From positions 62,001 to 126,000 of the forward strand of contig NZ_AUEG01000001.1 in assembly GCF_000425865.1 (NCBI RefSeq): a stretch of DNA of 64,000 bases, read 5' to 3'. This document shows positions 1-10,352 of this stretch, one piece after another. Numbering within the stretch: the stretch's first letter is position 1; each line of letters starts with the position of its first letter. Made by a program: the position numbers and the translations under genes. This stretch comes from Lacticigenium naphthae DSM 19658 (GTDB taxonomy: Bacteria; Bacillota; Bacilli; Lactobacillales; Carnobacteriaceae_A). The notes beneath the pieces were generated by a model. It saw nothing but the letters and a program-made list of their open reading frames with translations, did no database searches and was not told the DNA's origin.

Positions 1-495
1 GTAATCAGGGTGTCCAATTACTTCATAAGAATAGAGTAAATCTTCAGTTGTTACAGCTTCCCCATCAGACCATGTAACACCATCTTTTAATGTAATAGTT
101 GCCATATTATTTTCTTGATCTAAATCTAATGTGGCAGCACCTGAATCATCAATCTGGAAGTTTTCATCAGCTCCAAAAATTTCTTCGATTGTGAATTGGA
201 ACAAGTCTGCATCATATGCATCTTCATATAATTCATAACTGAATAATCCTTGGAATGGAGTGTCAGTAACTAATGCAACGTTTAATGTTCCACCATCTAT
301 TACTTCTCCATCATTTACTACTGCAGATTCGAAATCAACGACGCCTTCTGCTACTTCACCGTTAGAAGTATCTGAAGTATCGCCTGAGCCCGAAGAATCA
401 GTTGTGTCGGTAGTATCCCCACTACCACCACATGCTGCTAATACAAAAGCAATAGCTGCCGTGCTAGTTAACAAACTATATTTTTTCTTCAACAT
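1..495 (-). CDS. oppA: Oligopeptide ABC transporter substrate-binding lipoprotein (N-terminal 165 codons, cut by window edge)
   Basis: This is the extracellular peptide-binding lipoprotein of an Opp-type importer. Reading from the ATG at 495, a Lys-rich start (MLKKKYSLL) is followed by a hydrophobic stretch and the lipobox LAAC near residue 22, so the mature protein is expected to be lipid-anchored at that Cys. A low-complexity Gly/Ser/Thr/Asp linker follows, as is usual for Gram-positive lipoproteins. The later part (for example LKDGVTWSDGEAVTTEDL) is the standard signature of solute-binding protein family 5 (SBP_bac_5). A purine-rich RBS (GGGGAGAGA) precedes the ATG. The gene is the last of the opp operon, 17 bases after oppC, and runs off the left edge. 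The family is certain; the peptide preference (Opp or Dpp) cannot be told from this part. Confidence 0.9.
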   Translation of the reverse strand, partial: MLKKKYSLLTSTAAIAFVLAACGGSGDTTDTTDSSGSGDTSDTSNGEVAEGVVDFESAVVNDGEVIDGGTLNVALVTDTPFQGLFSYELYEDAYDADLFQFTIEEIFGADENFQIDDSGAATLDLDQENNMATITLKDGVTWSDGEAVTTEDLLYSYEVIGHPDY

Positions 496-512
496 ATCTC
501 TCTCCCCTTTTC

Positions 513-1430
513 TTAACCTAATCTTTGTTTAGCGTCAGCCGCACGTTTCAATGCTTGACCGACATAGTTTATACTCAACATCAGCGTTAAAATCAACAAC
601 GATGCTGGTAACCAAACCCACGTTTTATTCTCCAAAATATCTGGAGAAGATGCATAACTGACTAATGTTCCCAAACTAGGTGTGGAAGATGGTAATCCAA
701 AACCTAAGTATGTTAAGCCAGTCTCAATACCAATGTTTGCCGCAAAGTTCAATGTAACGTTAACAATAATTAATGAACTAAGATTCGGCATGATTTCACG
801 AAACATAATATATAGAGAAGGTGTTCCCATTGTCTTGGAAGCACTGATATAATCTCTTCTTCCTTCAGACAAAGCTTTACTTCTTATCAGGCGAGCTTGG
901 CCGACCCAATAAAATGCGCTCATAATTAAAATGAAGGACCAGACATCATAGTTTTTTACAATAGTAACAAACACTATAATTAACATCGTTGTCGGAAGCA
1001 ACATAATAAAATCTACAATACGCATGAGAATATTATCGATCACTCCACCATAAAAACCTGCAGTGATCCCTACAAGGACACCCAATATACTTGTAAGTAT
1101 AGTAACGGCGATCCCGATAAGAATTGAGTTACGCGCTCCAACAATTAGTTGGCCTAATATATCTCTTCCGCCTGAATCAGTTCCAAGCAGAAAATCTGCA
1201 CTAGGAGGTGCGTATTGGTCCATCAAACTAACCCGCATGACTTTATCTAAGTCAATCGCTAATGAACCCACAAAAATTCCTACTATCAATAAAACTAATA
1301 TAACGAATGCTCCAAGAGCAACTCGATCTCTTAAAAATTCTCTTGCAATAACTCGAAATCCCATCGGTGGTGTACTAATGGGGATATCTCCAGTCATTAC
1401 TTCAGCATCTGTGTTTTTATTTCCTGACAT
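513..1430 (-). CDS. oppC: Oligopeptide ABC transporter permease OppC
   Basis: One of the two membrane permeases of the peptide importer. The 305-residue protein has a cytoplasmic N-terminal segment, a first membrane helix near residues 38-60, and then the BPD_transp_1 region with about five more helices. The cytoplasmic EAA loop (SEGRRDYISASKTMGTP) around residues 187-205 is where the ATPases dock. The segment LLGTDSGGRDILGQL before the second helix is typical of OppC/DppC. It lies 31 bases downstream of oppB and directly upstream of oppA. Length and motifs fit the family well. Subtyping as Opp instead of Dpp or App rests on the oppDFBCA order and is less certain. Confidence 0.93.
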   Translation of the reverse strand: MSGNKNTDAEVMTGDIPISTPPMGFRVIAREFLRDRVALGAFVILVLLIVGIFVGSLAIDLDKVMRVSLMDQYAPPSADFLLGTDSGGRDILGQLIVGARNSILIGIAVTILTSILGVLVGITAGFYGGVIDNILMRIVDFIMLLPTTMLIIVFVTIVKNYDVWSFILIMSAFYWVGQARLIRSKALSEGRRDYISASKTMGTPSLYIMFREIMPNLSSLIIVNVTLNFAANIGIETGLTYLGFGLPSSTPSLGTLVSYASSPDILENKTWVWLPASLLILTLMLSINYVGQALKRAADAKQRLG

Positions 1431-1461
1431 TCTTTTTCATTCCTTTCCGCTGTATGTTTCA

Positions 1462-2391
1462 TTAGTCGATTCGGATACGTGGATCCACAATACTCATAAT
1501 AATATCAGACAATAATGTCCCAAATAATGTAGCCACACCGAACAGCAGAACGAGCGCAGTAATTACACTGTAATCGCGACTATTAATTGAACTTACAAAT
1601 AATTGTCCCATTCCTGGGAAAGCAAAAATTTGTTCAATAAATACAGATCCACCAATTAAGAAGGTAATTTGATAACCTAAAGTAGATGCAATTGGTAATG
1701 CAGAGTTTCTGAAAATATGGCGATTATAGACGACTGTTTCTGGTACTCCTTTAGAGCGTGCCGTTTTAACGTAATCTTGTGTTTTTGCATCAATGACTTC
1801 ACTTCTTAAATACTGAATAATACTCGTTGTTCCTAGAAAGGCAGCTGTAATACCTGGCAAGACTAGATGGTATGCTCTATTTAAGAAGTAATCCATCGAA
1901 CCGCTCGCATACGTTACGTCAACTGATCCGCTTGTAGGGAACCAATTTAATGTATAACCGAACAACCAAAGCATTAACAAGGCTAAAACGAATGTCGGAA
2001 TAGCAAAACTGACATAATTGTAAACAACGACTGCTTTATCAAAAAACGAATCATTATATCTACCAGCAAACATTCCTAAAGGTAATGCGATCAGATACGT
2101 GAGTACCAATGACAAGGCAGACAGAAGTATTGTGTTTTGTGCACGCATACCTATAATAGTCATAACATCTTGTAAGGCATTTCCTAACCAACGAAAATAT
2201 TGTACAGGGACTGGATCATTCAATCCAGCTCTTTCTCGAAGCATTTCGATAACCATAGGATCGGTTTCCGGTGTGATCAATCCTGTAAATGGGTCTCCAG
2301 GCATCAGTTTAGCAACACCAAAAACTAATATACTTAAAATGAAAATTTGCGGAATCATTAATAAAATTCTTCGTACAACTGTTTTCCACAT
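1462..2391 (-). CDS. oppB: Oligopeptide ABC transporter permease OppB
   Basis: The partner permease of OppC, 309 residues. It starts with the classic single N-terminal helix (RRILLMIPQIFILSILVFGV) and the OppB/DppB motif MPGDPF. A periplasm-facing loop and five further helices follow. The EAA loop TARSKGVPETVVYNRHIFRN lies around residues 208-228. The ATG overlaps the oppF stop by one base (TAATG), which suggests translational coupling. Together with OppC it forms the translocation pore, with OppD and OppF as the ATPases. Confidence 0.93.
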   Translation of the reverse strand: MWKTVVRRILLMIPQIFILSILVFGVAKLMPGDPFTGLITPETDPMVIEMLRERAGLNDPVPVQYFRWLGNALQDVMTIIGMRAQNTILLSALSLVLTYLIALPLGMFAGRYNDSFFDKAVVVYNYVSFAIPTFVLALLMLWLFGYTLNWFPTSGSVDVTYASGSMDYFLNRAYHLVLPGITAAFLGTTSIIQYLRSEVIDAKTQDYVKTARSKGVPETVVYNRHIFRNSALPIASTLGYQITFLIGGSVFIEQIFAFPGMGQLFVSSINSRDYSVITALVLLFGVATLFGTLLSDIIMSIVDPRIRID

Positions 2392-3350
2392 TAGAGGTTC
2401 CCTCCTATACCATTTGGATTTAAGGCTACATAATGGTTTTCATTTAGAGGGCTTAAATCATATACCCGACCATCTTTGTCATAATATTCTTTTTCCTGAT
2501 CCGTGTATTCTTTTTCAACTCTCAAACGCTCAATTTTATGTGCTTTTCGAGTCGTCGGATCCATATCTGGAATAGCAGATAACAAACGCTTAGTATAGAT
2601 ATGTTGTGGATTATTATATATTTCTGTTTTAGAGCCCTGTTCTACGAATCTACCTTTATGCATAATAGCTATATCATCAGACATGTGTTGTACTACGCCC
2701 AAATCATGAGAAATAAATAGGTAGCTCAACTCATATTCCTTCTGGATGCGTCTCATGAAGTTAAGCACCTGAGCTTGAACAGATAAGTCCAAAGCAGATG
2801 TTGGTTCATCTGCAATGATCAGCTTAGGATTACTTGCAACGGCTCGTGCGACCCCGATACGTTGTCTTTGTCCACCGGAGAATTCATGAGGATATTTATA
2901 CATCGCCTCTTCATTCATCCCAACAATTTCTAAAAGTTCAATTACTCTTTTAGATGTTTCATCAGGTGATAATTTAAAGTAATTATCCATTGGTTCTGAA
3001 ATAACATCTTTAATTCTCTTTTTAGGATTCAAAGAAGATGCAGAATCCTGAAAAATCATTTGAACATCTCGATTATAGTCTTTATATTCTTTTTTTCTAC
3101 TTCTTGCCCGGTTAGTAACATCTATTCCATTGTAGAGTATTTTACCCGAAGTAATTTCTTCTAAACCAATAATAGATTTACCGATAGTTGTCTTACCAGA
3201 ACCTGATTCTCCAACTAATCCATATGTTTTTCCTTTTTCGATTTTCAAATCAATTCCATCAACCGCTTTAACATGATCCTGAATTGTATTGAAAATCCCC
3301 CCTCTGATAGGGTAATGAATTTTTAAGTTTTTTACTTCAATAAATCCCAT
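2391..3350 (-). CDS. oppF: Oligopeptide ABC transporter ATP-binding protein OppF
   Basis: The second ATPase of the peptide importer, 319 residues. It carries Walker A GESGSGKTT (about residue 47), the ABC signature SGGQRQR, Walker B LIIADEPTSALD and the H-loop SHDLG. A C-terminal oligopeptide-transporter extension follows, with the family-typical start of the tail (YTKRLLSAIP). It lies two bases after oppD and overlaps oppB by one base, so the genes are tightly coupled. The C terminus is longer and more charged than in minimal ABC proteins, which is normal for OppF. Confidence 0.94.
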   Translation of the reverse strand: MGFIEVKNLKIHYPIRGGIFNTIQDHVKAVDGIDLKIEKGKTYGLVGESGSGKTTIGKSIIGLEEITSGKILYNGIDVTNRARSRKKEYKDYNRDVQMIFQDSASSLNPKKRIKDVISEPMDNYFKLSPDETSKRVIELLEIVGMNEEAMYKYPHEFSGGQRQRIGVARAVASNPKLIIADEPTSALDLSVQAQVLNFMRRIQKEYELSYLFISHDLGVVQHMSDDIAIMHKGRFVEQGSKTEIYNNPQHIYTKRLLSAIPDMDPTTRKAHKIERLRVEKEYTDQEKEYYDKDGRVYDLSPLNENHYVALNPNGIGGNL

Positions 3351-3352
3351 TA

Positions 3353-4357
3353 TTACTCATCCTCTCCCTCAAAGTGAAAATGTTTCCAGCATGTGCATCT
3401 CACTTTATGACCTGGAGAAATTTCATGCAGAACAGGATTCTCTTCGTGGGCTTCAGCCGGTATCCACGGAATGCGTGGAGCAAAACGGTCACCTGTCCTT
3501 GGTAAATTTTGTAAAGATGGAACGGTTCCTTGGATAACATGCAGTTCATCATCGTCATCTTCTAGTTCATGTGGAATTGAATTCAACAACGAACGCGTAT
3601 AGGGATGTTTCGGATTAGCAAACAATTCTTCAACCGGTGCTTCTTCTACAATTTGTCCAGCATACATAACGGCTACCCGGTCTGCAGTTGCTGCAACAAC
3701 TCCTAAGTCATGCGTAATTAAAATAATACCTGATCCTGTTTCATCCTGTATATCATTCATCAAATCTAAAATTTGAGCTTGAATAGTAACATCTAAAGCA
3801 GTAGTCGGTTCATCGGCAATAATGATTGGTGGTTTATTTGCTAAAGCAATAGCTATAACCACACGTTGTCTCATCCCACCTGATAATTCATGCGGATATT
3901 GTTTCATTACCCGTTCAGGTTTTGGAATACCTACTTGATTCAATAATTCGAGTACACGTGCAGTTCGTTGTTGGCTATTCATACTTGAGTGATAAACAAG
4001 TGTTTCTGCAATTTGATCATGTATTGTCATCAATGGATTCAAAGAACCTAGTGGATCTTGGAAAATCATACCAATATCATTTCCACGAATTCCATTGTAT
4101 AAATTTTCATTTAATTCTAACAAATTTATGTCATTATAAATTACTTCACCTTTGATTTGTGTGTTTTTTGCATCATGGAGTCCCATGATCGAAGTAGCAA
4201 GTGTGCTCTTTCCACAACCAGATTCCCCAACAATTGCTAGTATTTCATTTTTTTCTAAAGTTAATGATACATCATCAACAGCGTTATAATAATCGTCAGT
4301 AATACGAAACCCTGTTTCTAAATGATTGATTTCTAATAATGGACGTTCAATAGCCAC
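3353..4357 (-). CDS. oppD: Oligopeptide ABC transporter ATP-binding protein OppD
   Basis: The first gene of the opp operon, encoding a 334-residue ATPase. It shows Walker A GESGCGKSTL, signature LSGGMRQR, Walker B IIIADEPTTALD and H-loop THDLG. The C-terminal extension contains the conserved KHPYTRSLLNSIP segment and closes with a Cys-containing tail (KVRCTCWKH); in characterised OppD/DppD proteins this region often carries an iron-sulfur-type Cys cluster, but only two cysteines are visible here. The start codon is GTG at 4357 with a strong RBS (TAGGAGGT) a few bases upstream. A promoter lies about 80 bases upstream. Confidence 0.94.
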   Translation of the reverse strand: MAIERPLLEINHLETGFRITDDYYNAVDDVSLTLEKNEILAIVGESGCGKSTLATSIMGLHDAKNTQIKGEVIYNDINLLELNENLYNGIRGNDIGMIFQDPLGSLNPLMTIHDQIAETLVYHSSMNSQQRTARVLELLNQVGIPKPERVMKQYPHELSGGMRQRVVIAIALANKPPIIIADEPTTALDVTIQAQILDLMNDIQDETGSGIILITHDLGVVAATADRVAVMYAGQIVEEAPVEELFANPKHPYTRSLLNSIPHELEDDDDELHVIQGTVPSLQNLPRTGDRFAPRIPWIPAEAHEENPVLHEISPGHKVRCTCWKHFHFEGEDE

Positions 4358-4435
4358 TAAAAATACCTCCTAAACTATTCTCAACTTTATGAGAGAATTA
4401 TTAAACGTTTATAAACATTTAATAATATATTCTGA

Positions 4436-4464
4436 ATTATACACATTTTTTCAATACTAATCAA
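4436..4464 (-). promoter_or_regulatory. Predicted SigA promoter of the opp operon
   Basis: On the minus strand, -35 TTGATT (4464-4459), a 17-base spacer and a perfect -10 TATAAT (4441-4436) lie about 80 bases upstream of the oppD GTG. No other comparable promoter is visible between acpP and oppD. No CodY box was confirmed by eye. Confidence 0.65.
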
Positions 4465-4550
4465 CACAAATTTTAATCAGGCTATCATTATTCTTATACT
4501 ACGCTCATTTACATTTAACAAATGTCATAAAAGAAAAAACAAACGTTTAC

Positions 4551-4796
4551 TTATTCTTCTTGCTTTTCAATATAATCAACTGCTTTACCCACAGTAGTTA
4601 TTTCTTCAGCATCCTCGTCGGATATTTCTGTTCCAAAAGTATCTTCCATTTCCATGACCAATTCTACTATGTCTAGTGAATCTGCGCCCAGATCTTCTTT
4701 AAATGTAGTCTCACGGGTTACTTTATCCTCGTCAACTCCTAGTCTTTCTACAATTATACCCTTTACTTTTAAAAATATTTCTTCGTTTTTACTCAT
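4551..4796 (-). CDS. acpP: Acyl carrier protein
   Basis: An 81-residue acidic protein that carries the growing acyl chain in type II fatty acid synthesis. The phosphopantetheine attachment site is Ser40 in the canonical motif GADSLD, followed by the acidic recognition helix (VELVMEMED). An RBS (GGAGG) precedes the ATG. It follows plsX with a gap of about 110 bases, so it may share that transcript. PlsX makes acyl-phosphate from acyl-ACP, so the pair fits. It is not in a full fab cluster here; it could serve as the housekeeping ACP or as a second copy alongside one in a fab cluster elsewhere. Confidence 0.95.
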   Translation of the reverse strand: MSKNEEIFLKVKGIIVERLGVDEDKVTRETTFKEDLGADSLDIVELVMEMEDTFGTEISDEDAEEITTVGKAVDYIEKQEE

Positions 4797-4904
4797 TTAT
4801 CTATACCTCCGATGTTTTTTATGCGTTACAGTTAATTGTACCTAAAGAAAAATGAAATTTCCATGATTAATTGGTGACTTTACTCATTTAATAAATTTAA
4901 ACAC

Positions 4905-5927
4905 TCAATTTTTATTACTATCTCCATTGTTAGATGTTTCAAAAAAGTTTACCACACCATTTACTACTTGTGAAGATAGCATCTCTTCAATTTGTTTAAT
5001 TGTATAATAGACCGCTTCACTGTTTGCCGATCCGTGAGTTTTTACGACTGGAGCTTTCAACCCAAATAAAACAGCCCCACCGTATTTAGAGTAGTCCATA
5101 ACATTTTTGACATTTTTTAGTCCATCTTTTAATAGAAGTCCGCCCAATTTTGATTTTGTATCTTTCTGAATACTTTCTTTAATTAAAGAAAGTAATGAAA
5201 TTGCAGTCCCCTCAATGGTTTTTAGTACAGCGTTCCCTGTAAATCCATCTGTGACTACAACATCTACTTCTCCATTTAATATTGTCCGAGCTTCTATATT
5301 CCCTTTGAAAGTAATTTCTTTATTTTCTTTCAACAATGAAAAAGCTTGTTTAGCTAACTCATTGCCCTTGTTTTCTTCTGTTCCATTGTTCAATAGCCCC
5401 ACCGTCGGTTTATTTCTTTTTAGTACATGTTTTGCATAATAGGTACCTAAAGTAGCATATTGATTTAAATTGATTGGTTTGCTGTCCGCATTGGCCCCAA
5501 CATCTAACATGAGAAAAGAATCTTTGTGTTCAGACAAGGAAGGCATGATCGTCATTAATCCTGGTCGATCTATTCCTTTGATTCTTCCTACTATCAACAT
5601 GCCCGCCGCAAGTAATGCCCCGGTATTCCCCGCAGAAAAGATAGCATCAGCTTCTCCATCTTTCACTGCTTGTGCAGCTAGAACCATTGAAGCTTTCTTT
5701 TTTCTGCGTACTGACCTTACTGGATTATCATCACTTTCGATTTTTTCATTTGTGTGAATTATTCTAATATTTTCTTTATTCGAATCATCTAAGTATTTTT
5801 CTATTTTTTCCTTGTCACCATATAAAAGAAATGTGACATGTTCAAATTGTTTAGATGCTTTATTCACACCTTCTACGATTGCTTGGGGAGCATGATCTCC
5901 CCCCATAGCGTCTATTGCTATTTTCAT
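4905..5927 (-). CDS. plsX: Phosphate acyltransferase PlsX
   Basis: A 340-residue enzyme that converts acyl-ACP and phosphate to acyl-phosphate, the donor for PlsY in phospholipid synthesis. The N terminus [14 protein letters not shown] is diagnostic for PlsX. The internal motifs [10 protein letters not shown] and [10 protein letters not shown] also match the family, and length is normal. RBS GAGGAGG precedes the ATG. It lies 21 bases downstream of recG. In Bacillus the fapR regulator sits between recG and plsX; here it is absent, as expected for lactic acid bacteria, where FabT usually controls lipid genes. Confidence 0.96.
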   Translation of the reverse strand: MKIAIDAMGGDHAPQAIVEGVNKASKQFEHVTFLLYGDKEKIEKYLDDSNKENIRIIHTNEKIESDDNPVRSVRRKKKASMVLAAQAVKDGEADAIFSAGNTGALLAAGMLIVGRIKGIDRPGLMTIMPSLSEHKDSFLMLDVGANADSKPINLNQYATLGTYYAKHVLKRNKPTVGLLNNGTEENKGNELAKQAFSLLKENKEITFKGNIEARTILNGEVDVVVTDGFTGNAVLKTIEGTAISLLSLIKESIQKDTKSKLGGLLLKDGLKNVKNVMDYSKYGGAVLFGLKAPVVKTHGSANSEAVYYTIKQIEEMLSSQVVNGVVNFFETSNNGDSNKN

Positions 5928-5947
5928 CTTTTTTCCTCCTCGTACTG

Positions 5948-7999
5948 TTAATCTAAAACGATTGAATCATCCATAGATATTTGACTATGTTTTTTTAGCT
6001 CAACAAATGAATCCTCTTGCTGGAATTCTTTTGAACGAATAAGTTTGATCGCTTCTTCTCTGGCAACTTGTAAAATATTAAAATCTTCCACCAAATCTCC
6101 AATTTTAAATTGTGGGACACCCGATTGCTGCTTTCCAAAAATATCTCCTTGACCTCGGAGTTCTAAATCTTTTTCACTCAGTAGGAAACCATCATTCGTT
6201 TCTGTCATAATTTGCATGCGGATCTTACCATTCTCTGTTTTGGGATTCGCTAGCAAAATACAGGTTGATTCTTTTTTTCCTCTTCCCACTCTTCCACGTA
6301 ACTGGTGCAATTGAGCGAGGCCAAATCGATCAGCATCATTGATGATCATCAATGTTGCATTTGGAACATCCACTCCTACCTCTATTACGGTAGTAGAAAC
6401 GAGGATTTGAATCTTATTTTGTTTAAAAGCCCGCATAATTTCTTCTTTATCTTTTGAAGGTAGTTTTCCATGCAGAAGACCTATTTCATACTCCTTGCCA
6501 AACTTATTGCGGTAACTTTCGTACGTTTCCACAGCATTTTGTAGGTCCATATTTTCTGATTCATCAATCAATGGATTAATTACATAAACCTGTGAGTTAT
6601 TTTTTAATTGTTTCTTAGTAAAAGTATCGACTTGTTCTACCTGACTATTTTTTAACCAATAAGTCTTTACAGGTTTTCTCCCACTAGGCATTTCATCTAG
6701 AGTTGAAATGTCCATATCACCAAAAGCGCTAATGGCTAATGTTCGTGGTATCGGCGTTGCCGTCATGAATAACACATCAGGGTGAACACCTTTTTCTCTT
6801 AATACTTTTCGTTGATTTACTCCAAAACGATGCTGTTCATCTGTTATGACTAAACCCAAAGAATGGTATTCGACATCTTTTTGAATCAAAGCATGAGTAC
6901 CGATCAGCACATCTATCTTTCCGGTTTTTAAATCGGTTAATATTCGCTTACGATCTTTAGCTTTAGTAGAGCCTGTTAATAATTCAATAGTTAGATCATT
7001 AGATTGAAACAATTCACTTAAATTTTTCATATGCTGCTCAGCTAAAATTTCTGTGGGAGCCATAAAAGCAGACTGGTAACCCGCAGTCCAAGTCGAAAAC
7101 AATGCGGTCGCTGCCACTACAGTTTTCCCACTACCTACATCTCCCTGAAGTAAACGATACATTTGTTGAGGCAATTTCAAATCTTTTGCAATTTCATTGA
7201 TTACCCTTTTTTGAGCCCCTGTGAGTTCAAAAGGTAACGTACTTAAAAATTCTTTGATTTTAGGCAAATCATATTCTTTTTTAATTCCATGATTCACTCT
7301 TTTGTTTTTTTCTTTCCATTCTTGCATTTTTAATTGATATACAAAAAACTCTTGAAAAATGAGAGAGCGCCTCGCAATCAAACTCTCCTTCTCAGAATTC
7401 GGAAAATGGATTATCTGAATAGAACGTGCGTTTGAAAGAAGTTTAAATTTCGTCACGAGAAAATCTGGCATGATCTCAGGAATTAAAGAATAGTAGTCTT
7501 TTAATGCACTATCAATTAACTTGACTAACGTTTTTTGTTTTATCCGCTTAGTAGTATGGTAAACAGGTTCATAATCTTTTTTTTCAATATCACTTGATAA
7601 TAATTTAATTCCTTGTAAAGAACGCTTCTGACTATCCCATCGTCCGAAAACCCGGATGGTTTCACCTGTATTTATTTGATTTTTCAAAAAATGTTGATTA
7701 AAGAATGTTATAGGGATAACCACTTTATCAGAAACTATTCGAAAAGATAATCGATTTTTTTTTGGTGCATAGTAGCTGACCACCGGAGAAGCAACCACCT
7801 CTCCAATGAGCACGATTTTTTCTTTATCTTCTACTTCAGTTATATCTTTTACAGTTAAATCTTCATACCGAAAGGGGAAATGTCTAAGTAAATCGTAAAT
7901 TGTAAAAATCTCTAACTCAGCCAATGCTTCTAAGCGTTTTTCTCCAACATTTGGTAGGTTTTTAACTGAATTATATATGGTTTTAGTTTGATTATTCAT
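5948..7999 (-). CDS. recG: ATP-dependent DNA helicase RecG
   Basis: A 683-residue superfamily 2 helicase that remodels stalled forks and branched DNA. The N-terminal part (to about residue 240) holds the OB-fold wedge domain. The helicase core follows, with Walker A GDVGSGKT, the DEQH box (ITDEQHRFG), motif TATPIPRT and the C-terminal motifs QLRGRVGRG and LRGQGDIFG. Length is standard. It follows fakA after a hairpin, and sits just upstream of plsX, an arrangement shared with many Firmicutes. Confidence 0.97.
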   Translation of the reverse strand: MNNQTKTIYNSVKNLPNVGEKRLEALAELEIFTIYDLLRHFPFRYEDLTVKDITEVEDKEKIVLIGEVVASPVVSYYAPKKNRLSFRIVSDKVVIPITFFNQHFLKNQINTGETIRVFGRWDSQKRSLQGIKLLSSDIEKKDYEPVYHTTKRIKQKTLVKLIDSALKDYYSLIPEIMPDFLVTKFKLLSNARSIQIIHFPNSEKESLIARRSLIFQEFFVYQLKMQEWKEKNKRVNHGIKKEYDLPKIKEFLSTLPFELTGAQKRVINEIAKDLKLPQQMYRLLQGDVGSGKTVVAATALFSTWTAGYQSAFMAPTEILAEQHMKNLSELFQSNDLTIELLTGSTKAKDRKRILTDLKTGKIDVLIGTHALIQKDVEYHSLGLVITDEQHRFGVNQRKVLREKGVHPDVLFMTATPIPRTLAISAFGDMDISTLDEMPSGRKPVKTYWLKNSQVEQVDTFTKKQLKNNSQVYVINPLIDESENMDLQNAVETYESYRNKFGKEYEIGLLHGKLPSKDKEEIMRAFKQNKIQILVSTTVIEVGVDVPNATLMIINDADRFGLAQLHQLRGRVGRGKKESTCILLANPKTENGKIRMQIMTETNDGFLLSEKDLELRGQGDIFGKQQSGVPQFKIGDLVEDFNILQVAREEAIKLIRSKEFQQEDSFVELKKHSQISMDDSIVLD

Positions 8000-8096
8000 G
8001 GCACTCTATTCACATTCCTTCTCAAATCTTTATTTCATTTTTGATGATCATAAACTAATTACCCTATCGATACCTATTTCAACTTAATATAAGAAG

Positions 8097-8149
8097 AAGT
8101 AGACTCTGAGCAAAAGGTGAATACGACACCCTTGTTCAACAGTCTACTT
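8097..8149 (-). terminator. Inverted repeat, probable terminator after fakA
   Basis: A perfect 9-bp stem (AAGTAGACT at 8097-8105 with AGTCTACTT at 8141-8149), with partly complementary inner arms, lies 14 bases past the fakA stop. The sequence after it on the minus strand is T-rich but not a clean U-tract, so termination may be incomplete and recG could be partly co-transcribed. Confidence 0.5.
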
Positions 8150-8162
8150 TCTATTTTATCAA

Positions 8163-9827
8163 TTATTCAACTGAGAAGAGGTACGGGTACACCGGTTGAT
8201 TACCTTCATGGATTTCAATTTCAAGATCTTCATGATTTTTTTCAATCTGATTGGCTAATCTTTCTGCTTCTTCTTGAGAACCATCATCTCCTATGAGGAT
8301 AGTCAAAATTTCACTATCTTCTTCTAACATCATTCCGACTGTTGCAAGAGCCGCCTCAAACAAATTAGCCTCCGCTAATTTAATTGATCCGTTAATAATA
8401 CCCATGTAATCATCTTTTTTGATTTTTATACCGTCTATTTCAGTATCACGGATAGCGTATGTGACTTGACCGGTAATCACTTGTTCAATTTCACTGATCA
8501 TTGCATCTTTATTAGATTCTAATTCATTGGTCGGATTGTATCCTAACATAGCTGTTAGTCCTTCAGGAATTGTTTTAGTAGGAACAACTACCGTAGGCGT
8601 TTCAGAAACAATAGCTGCTTGTTCTGCAGCCATTAAAATATTCTTATTGTTTGGCAATAAAATATAATGTTTGGCTGGGACGGATTTCATAGCTTTAAGG
8701 AAGTCTTCAGTACTTGGGTTCATCGTTTGACCACCCGAGATAACGTAATCAACGCCGACACTTTCAAACAGTTTTTTAATTCCTTCTCCAGAACTGACTG
8801 CAATTACACCATACTCTTTTAATTCTTTCACTTGTTTCTCCCCATCATTATCCATTAGGGAAGAATGTTGTTCACGCATGTTGTCTACTTTGATTTTCAT
8901 CAATGAGCCAAACTTTTGACCATAGTTCATGACCTCGCCAGGACGTTCTGTATGAACATGAACTTTGACGATCTCATCATCAGCAACGACTAATAACGAA
9001 TCACCTAATCCATCTAAATAATTGCGGAATTCTTCATAATCAAATTGGCTATCAACTGTTTCTCCTTCGTTCAATCGAACCATGATTTCAGTACAATATC
9101 CATAAGTAATATCTTCTGTATTAATATGGCTTGATACGTTCCTATGATGTTCAGCACGAACCATTTCATCTAAATTTTTCTCAGAAGCAAGATCTTCTAA
9201 TGAAAAATCTTCTCCGCTTAACACAGACAAAAAACCTTCGTAAATATACAGAAGACCTTGCCCACCACTATCTACTACCCCCACTTCTTTTAGAATGGGT
9301 AATAAGTCAGGTGTTTTTTCTAATGCTTTATGTGCACTTTTTACAACAGTTTTCATTACTTCAACAATATCATCTGTTTCTTTAGATTTTCTTTCACCCG
9401 CTTTAGCAGATTCTCTAGCAACAGTCAAAATGGTTCCTTCGACAGGTTTCATAACTGCTTTATAAGCAGTTTCAACTCCATATCGAAAAGCTGATGCGAA
9501 CTCTTCAGCAGTTAACTCTTCTTTTCCTTTTAAAGATTGACTAAAACCTCTAAATAATTGGGAAAGAATAACGCCTGAGTTCCCACGAGCTCCCATTAAT
9601 AGTCCTTTGGCTAAAGACTGAGCCAGTTCCCCTATTTTTTCAGATGATGAATCCTTGACTGCTTGGGCGCCACTTGAAAAAGACAAGTTCATATTGGTCC
9701 CTGTATCACCATCCGGTACTGGAAATACATTTAACGAATTAACATAATCTACATTTTTTTCTAATCTTTGTTGTCCTACGGCAACCATTGCACGAAAGTT
9801 TTGTGCATCGAGTTTTTTAAGTTCCAA
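8163..9827 (-). CDS. fakA: Fatty acid kinase catalytic subunit FakA (DAK2 domain, YloV family)
   Basis: FakA phosphorylates fatty acids held by FakB proteins, feeding exogenous fatty acids into phospholipids through PlsX/PlsY chemistry. The 554-residue protein has an N-terminal DhaL/DAK2 kinase domain (residues 1-200) with the nucleotide and metal motif VFPVPDGDTGTNM and the motif MGARGNSGVILSQ. The middle and C-terminal DegV-like regions (DUF1949/FakA C-terminal) complete it. It follows an Asp23-family gene, the conserved yloU-yloV pair of Firmicutes. A small hairpin (CTTAGTTT with AAACTAAG near 9865) lies between the two genes. No fakB is in this window. Confidence 0.93.
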   Translation of the reverse strand: MELKKLDAQNFRAMVAVGQQRLEKNVDYVNSLNVFPVPDGDTGTNMNLSFSSGAQAVKDSSSEKIGELAQSLAKGLLMGARGNSGVILSQLFRGFSQSLKGKEELTAEEFASAFRYGVETAYKAVMKPVEGTILTVARESAKAGERKSKETDDIVEVMKTVVKSAHKALEKTPDLLPILKEVGVVDSGGQGLLYIYEGFLSVLSGEDFSLEDLASEKNLDEMVRAEHHRNVSSHINTEDITYGYCTEIMVRLNEGETVDSQFDYEEFRNYLDGLGDSLLVVADDEIVKVHVHTERPGEVMNYGQKFGSLMKIKVDNMREQHSSLMDNDGEKQVKELKEYGVIAVSSGEGIKKLFESVGVDYVISGGQTMNPSTEDFLKAMKSVPAKHYILLPNNKNILMAAEQAAIVSETPTVVVPTKTIPEGLTAMLGYNPTNELESNKDAMISEIEQVITGQVTYAIRDTEIDGIKIKKDDYMGIINGSIKLAEANLFEAALATVGMMLEEDSEILTILIGDDGSQEEAERLANQIEKNHEDLEIEIHEGNQPVYPYLFSVE

Positions 9828-9866
9828 TCACTGTTCCTCCTCCATTACTTACTTAGTTTAAGTAAA

Positions 9867-10232
9867 CTAAGCATCTTGCATCACTTTCACACCATGAACA
9901 AAAACATTCACAGAATTTGCTTTAACACCCAACGTTGTATCTAATTGGTATCTCACACGCTCTTGAACATTTTTGCTAACTTCCGAAATTTTCGTACCAT
10001 AGCTTACTACAACAAATACATCGACAGCCACAGCTTCCTCTTCTTGACGCACAACCACGCCGCGTGCATAGTTTTCTTTTTTCAATATTTCATTAAGATT
10101 ATCGCGTATTTGATTTTTACTGGCCATTCCTACCACCCCGAAAATCTCTGTAGTGGCTCCACCAACAACCGTTGCAATAACTTCATTTGAAATTTCAATA
10201 TTCCCATATTTTGTTTGCATGCTGATTCCCAT
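9867..10232 (-). CDS. Asp23/Gls24 family protein (YloU)
   Basis: A 121-residue member of the Asp23/Gls24 envelope stress family. The family-typical start (GNIEISNEVIATVVGGAT) and the alternating hydrophobic beta pattern (VAVDVFVVVSYG) are visible. There is no signal peptide or membrane helix; family members associate with the membrane through partners. RBS GGAGG lies nine bases upstream of the ATG at 10232. It is the first gene of a short operon with fakA. The link between this family and the fatty acid kinase is conserved in Firmicutes, but its role is not established. Confidence 0.88.
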   Translation of the reverse strand: MGISMQTKYGNIEISNEVIATVVGGATTEIFGVVGMASKNQIRDNLNEILKKENYARGVVVRQEEEAVAVDVFVVVSYGTKISEVSKNVQERVRYQLDTTLGVKANSVNVFVHGVKVMQDA

Positions 10233-10283
10233 AAATCTTTTCCTCCTTCTGACAAACTAGTCAAAAATACTCCACTATATTTT

Positions 10284-10313
10284 ATCATAGCAGTCTTGAG
10301 AATGAAAGAACAA
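10284..10313 (-). promoter_or_regulatory. Predicted promoter of the asp23-fakA operon
   Basis: On the minus strand, -35 TTGTTC (10313-10308), an 18-base spacer ending in TGC (extended -10), and -10 TATGAT (10289-10284) lie about 50 bases upstream of the start codon. It diverges from the rpmB promoter. Confidence 0.55.
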
Positions 10314-10352
10314 ACAATATTGGAAAATCAGGAGCAGTTCAGTTTTTTGCTG

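Noticed and set aside
260-532. 90-codon plus-strand frame rich in Ser/Pro/Thr at the left edge
   Set aside because: It is the antisense shadow of the oppA low-complexity linker and signal-peptide region.
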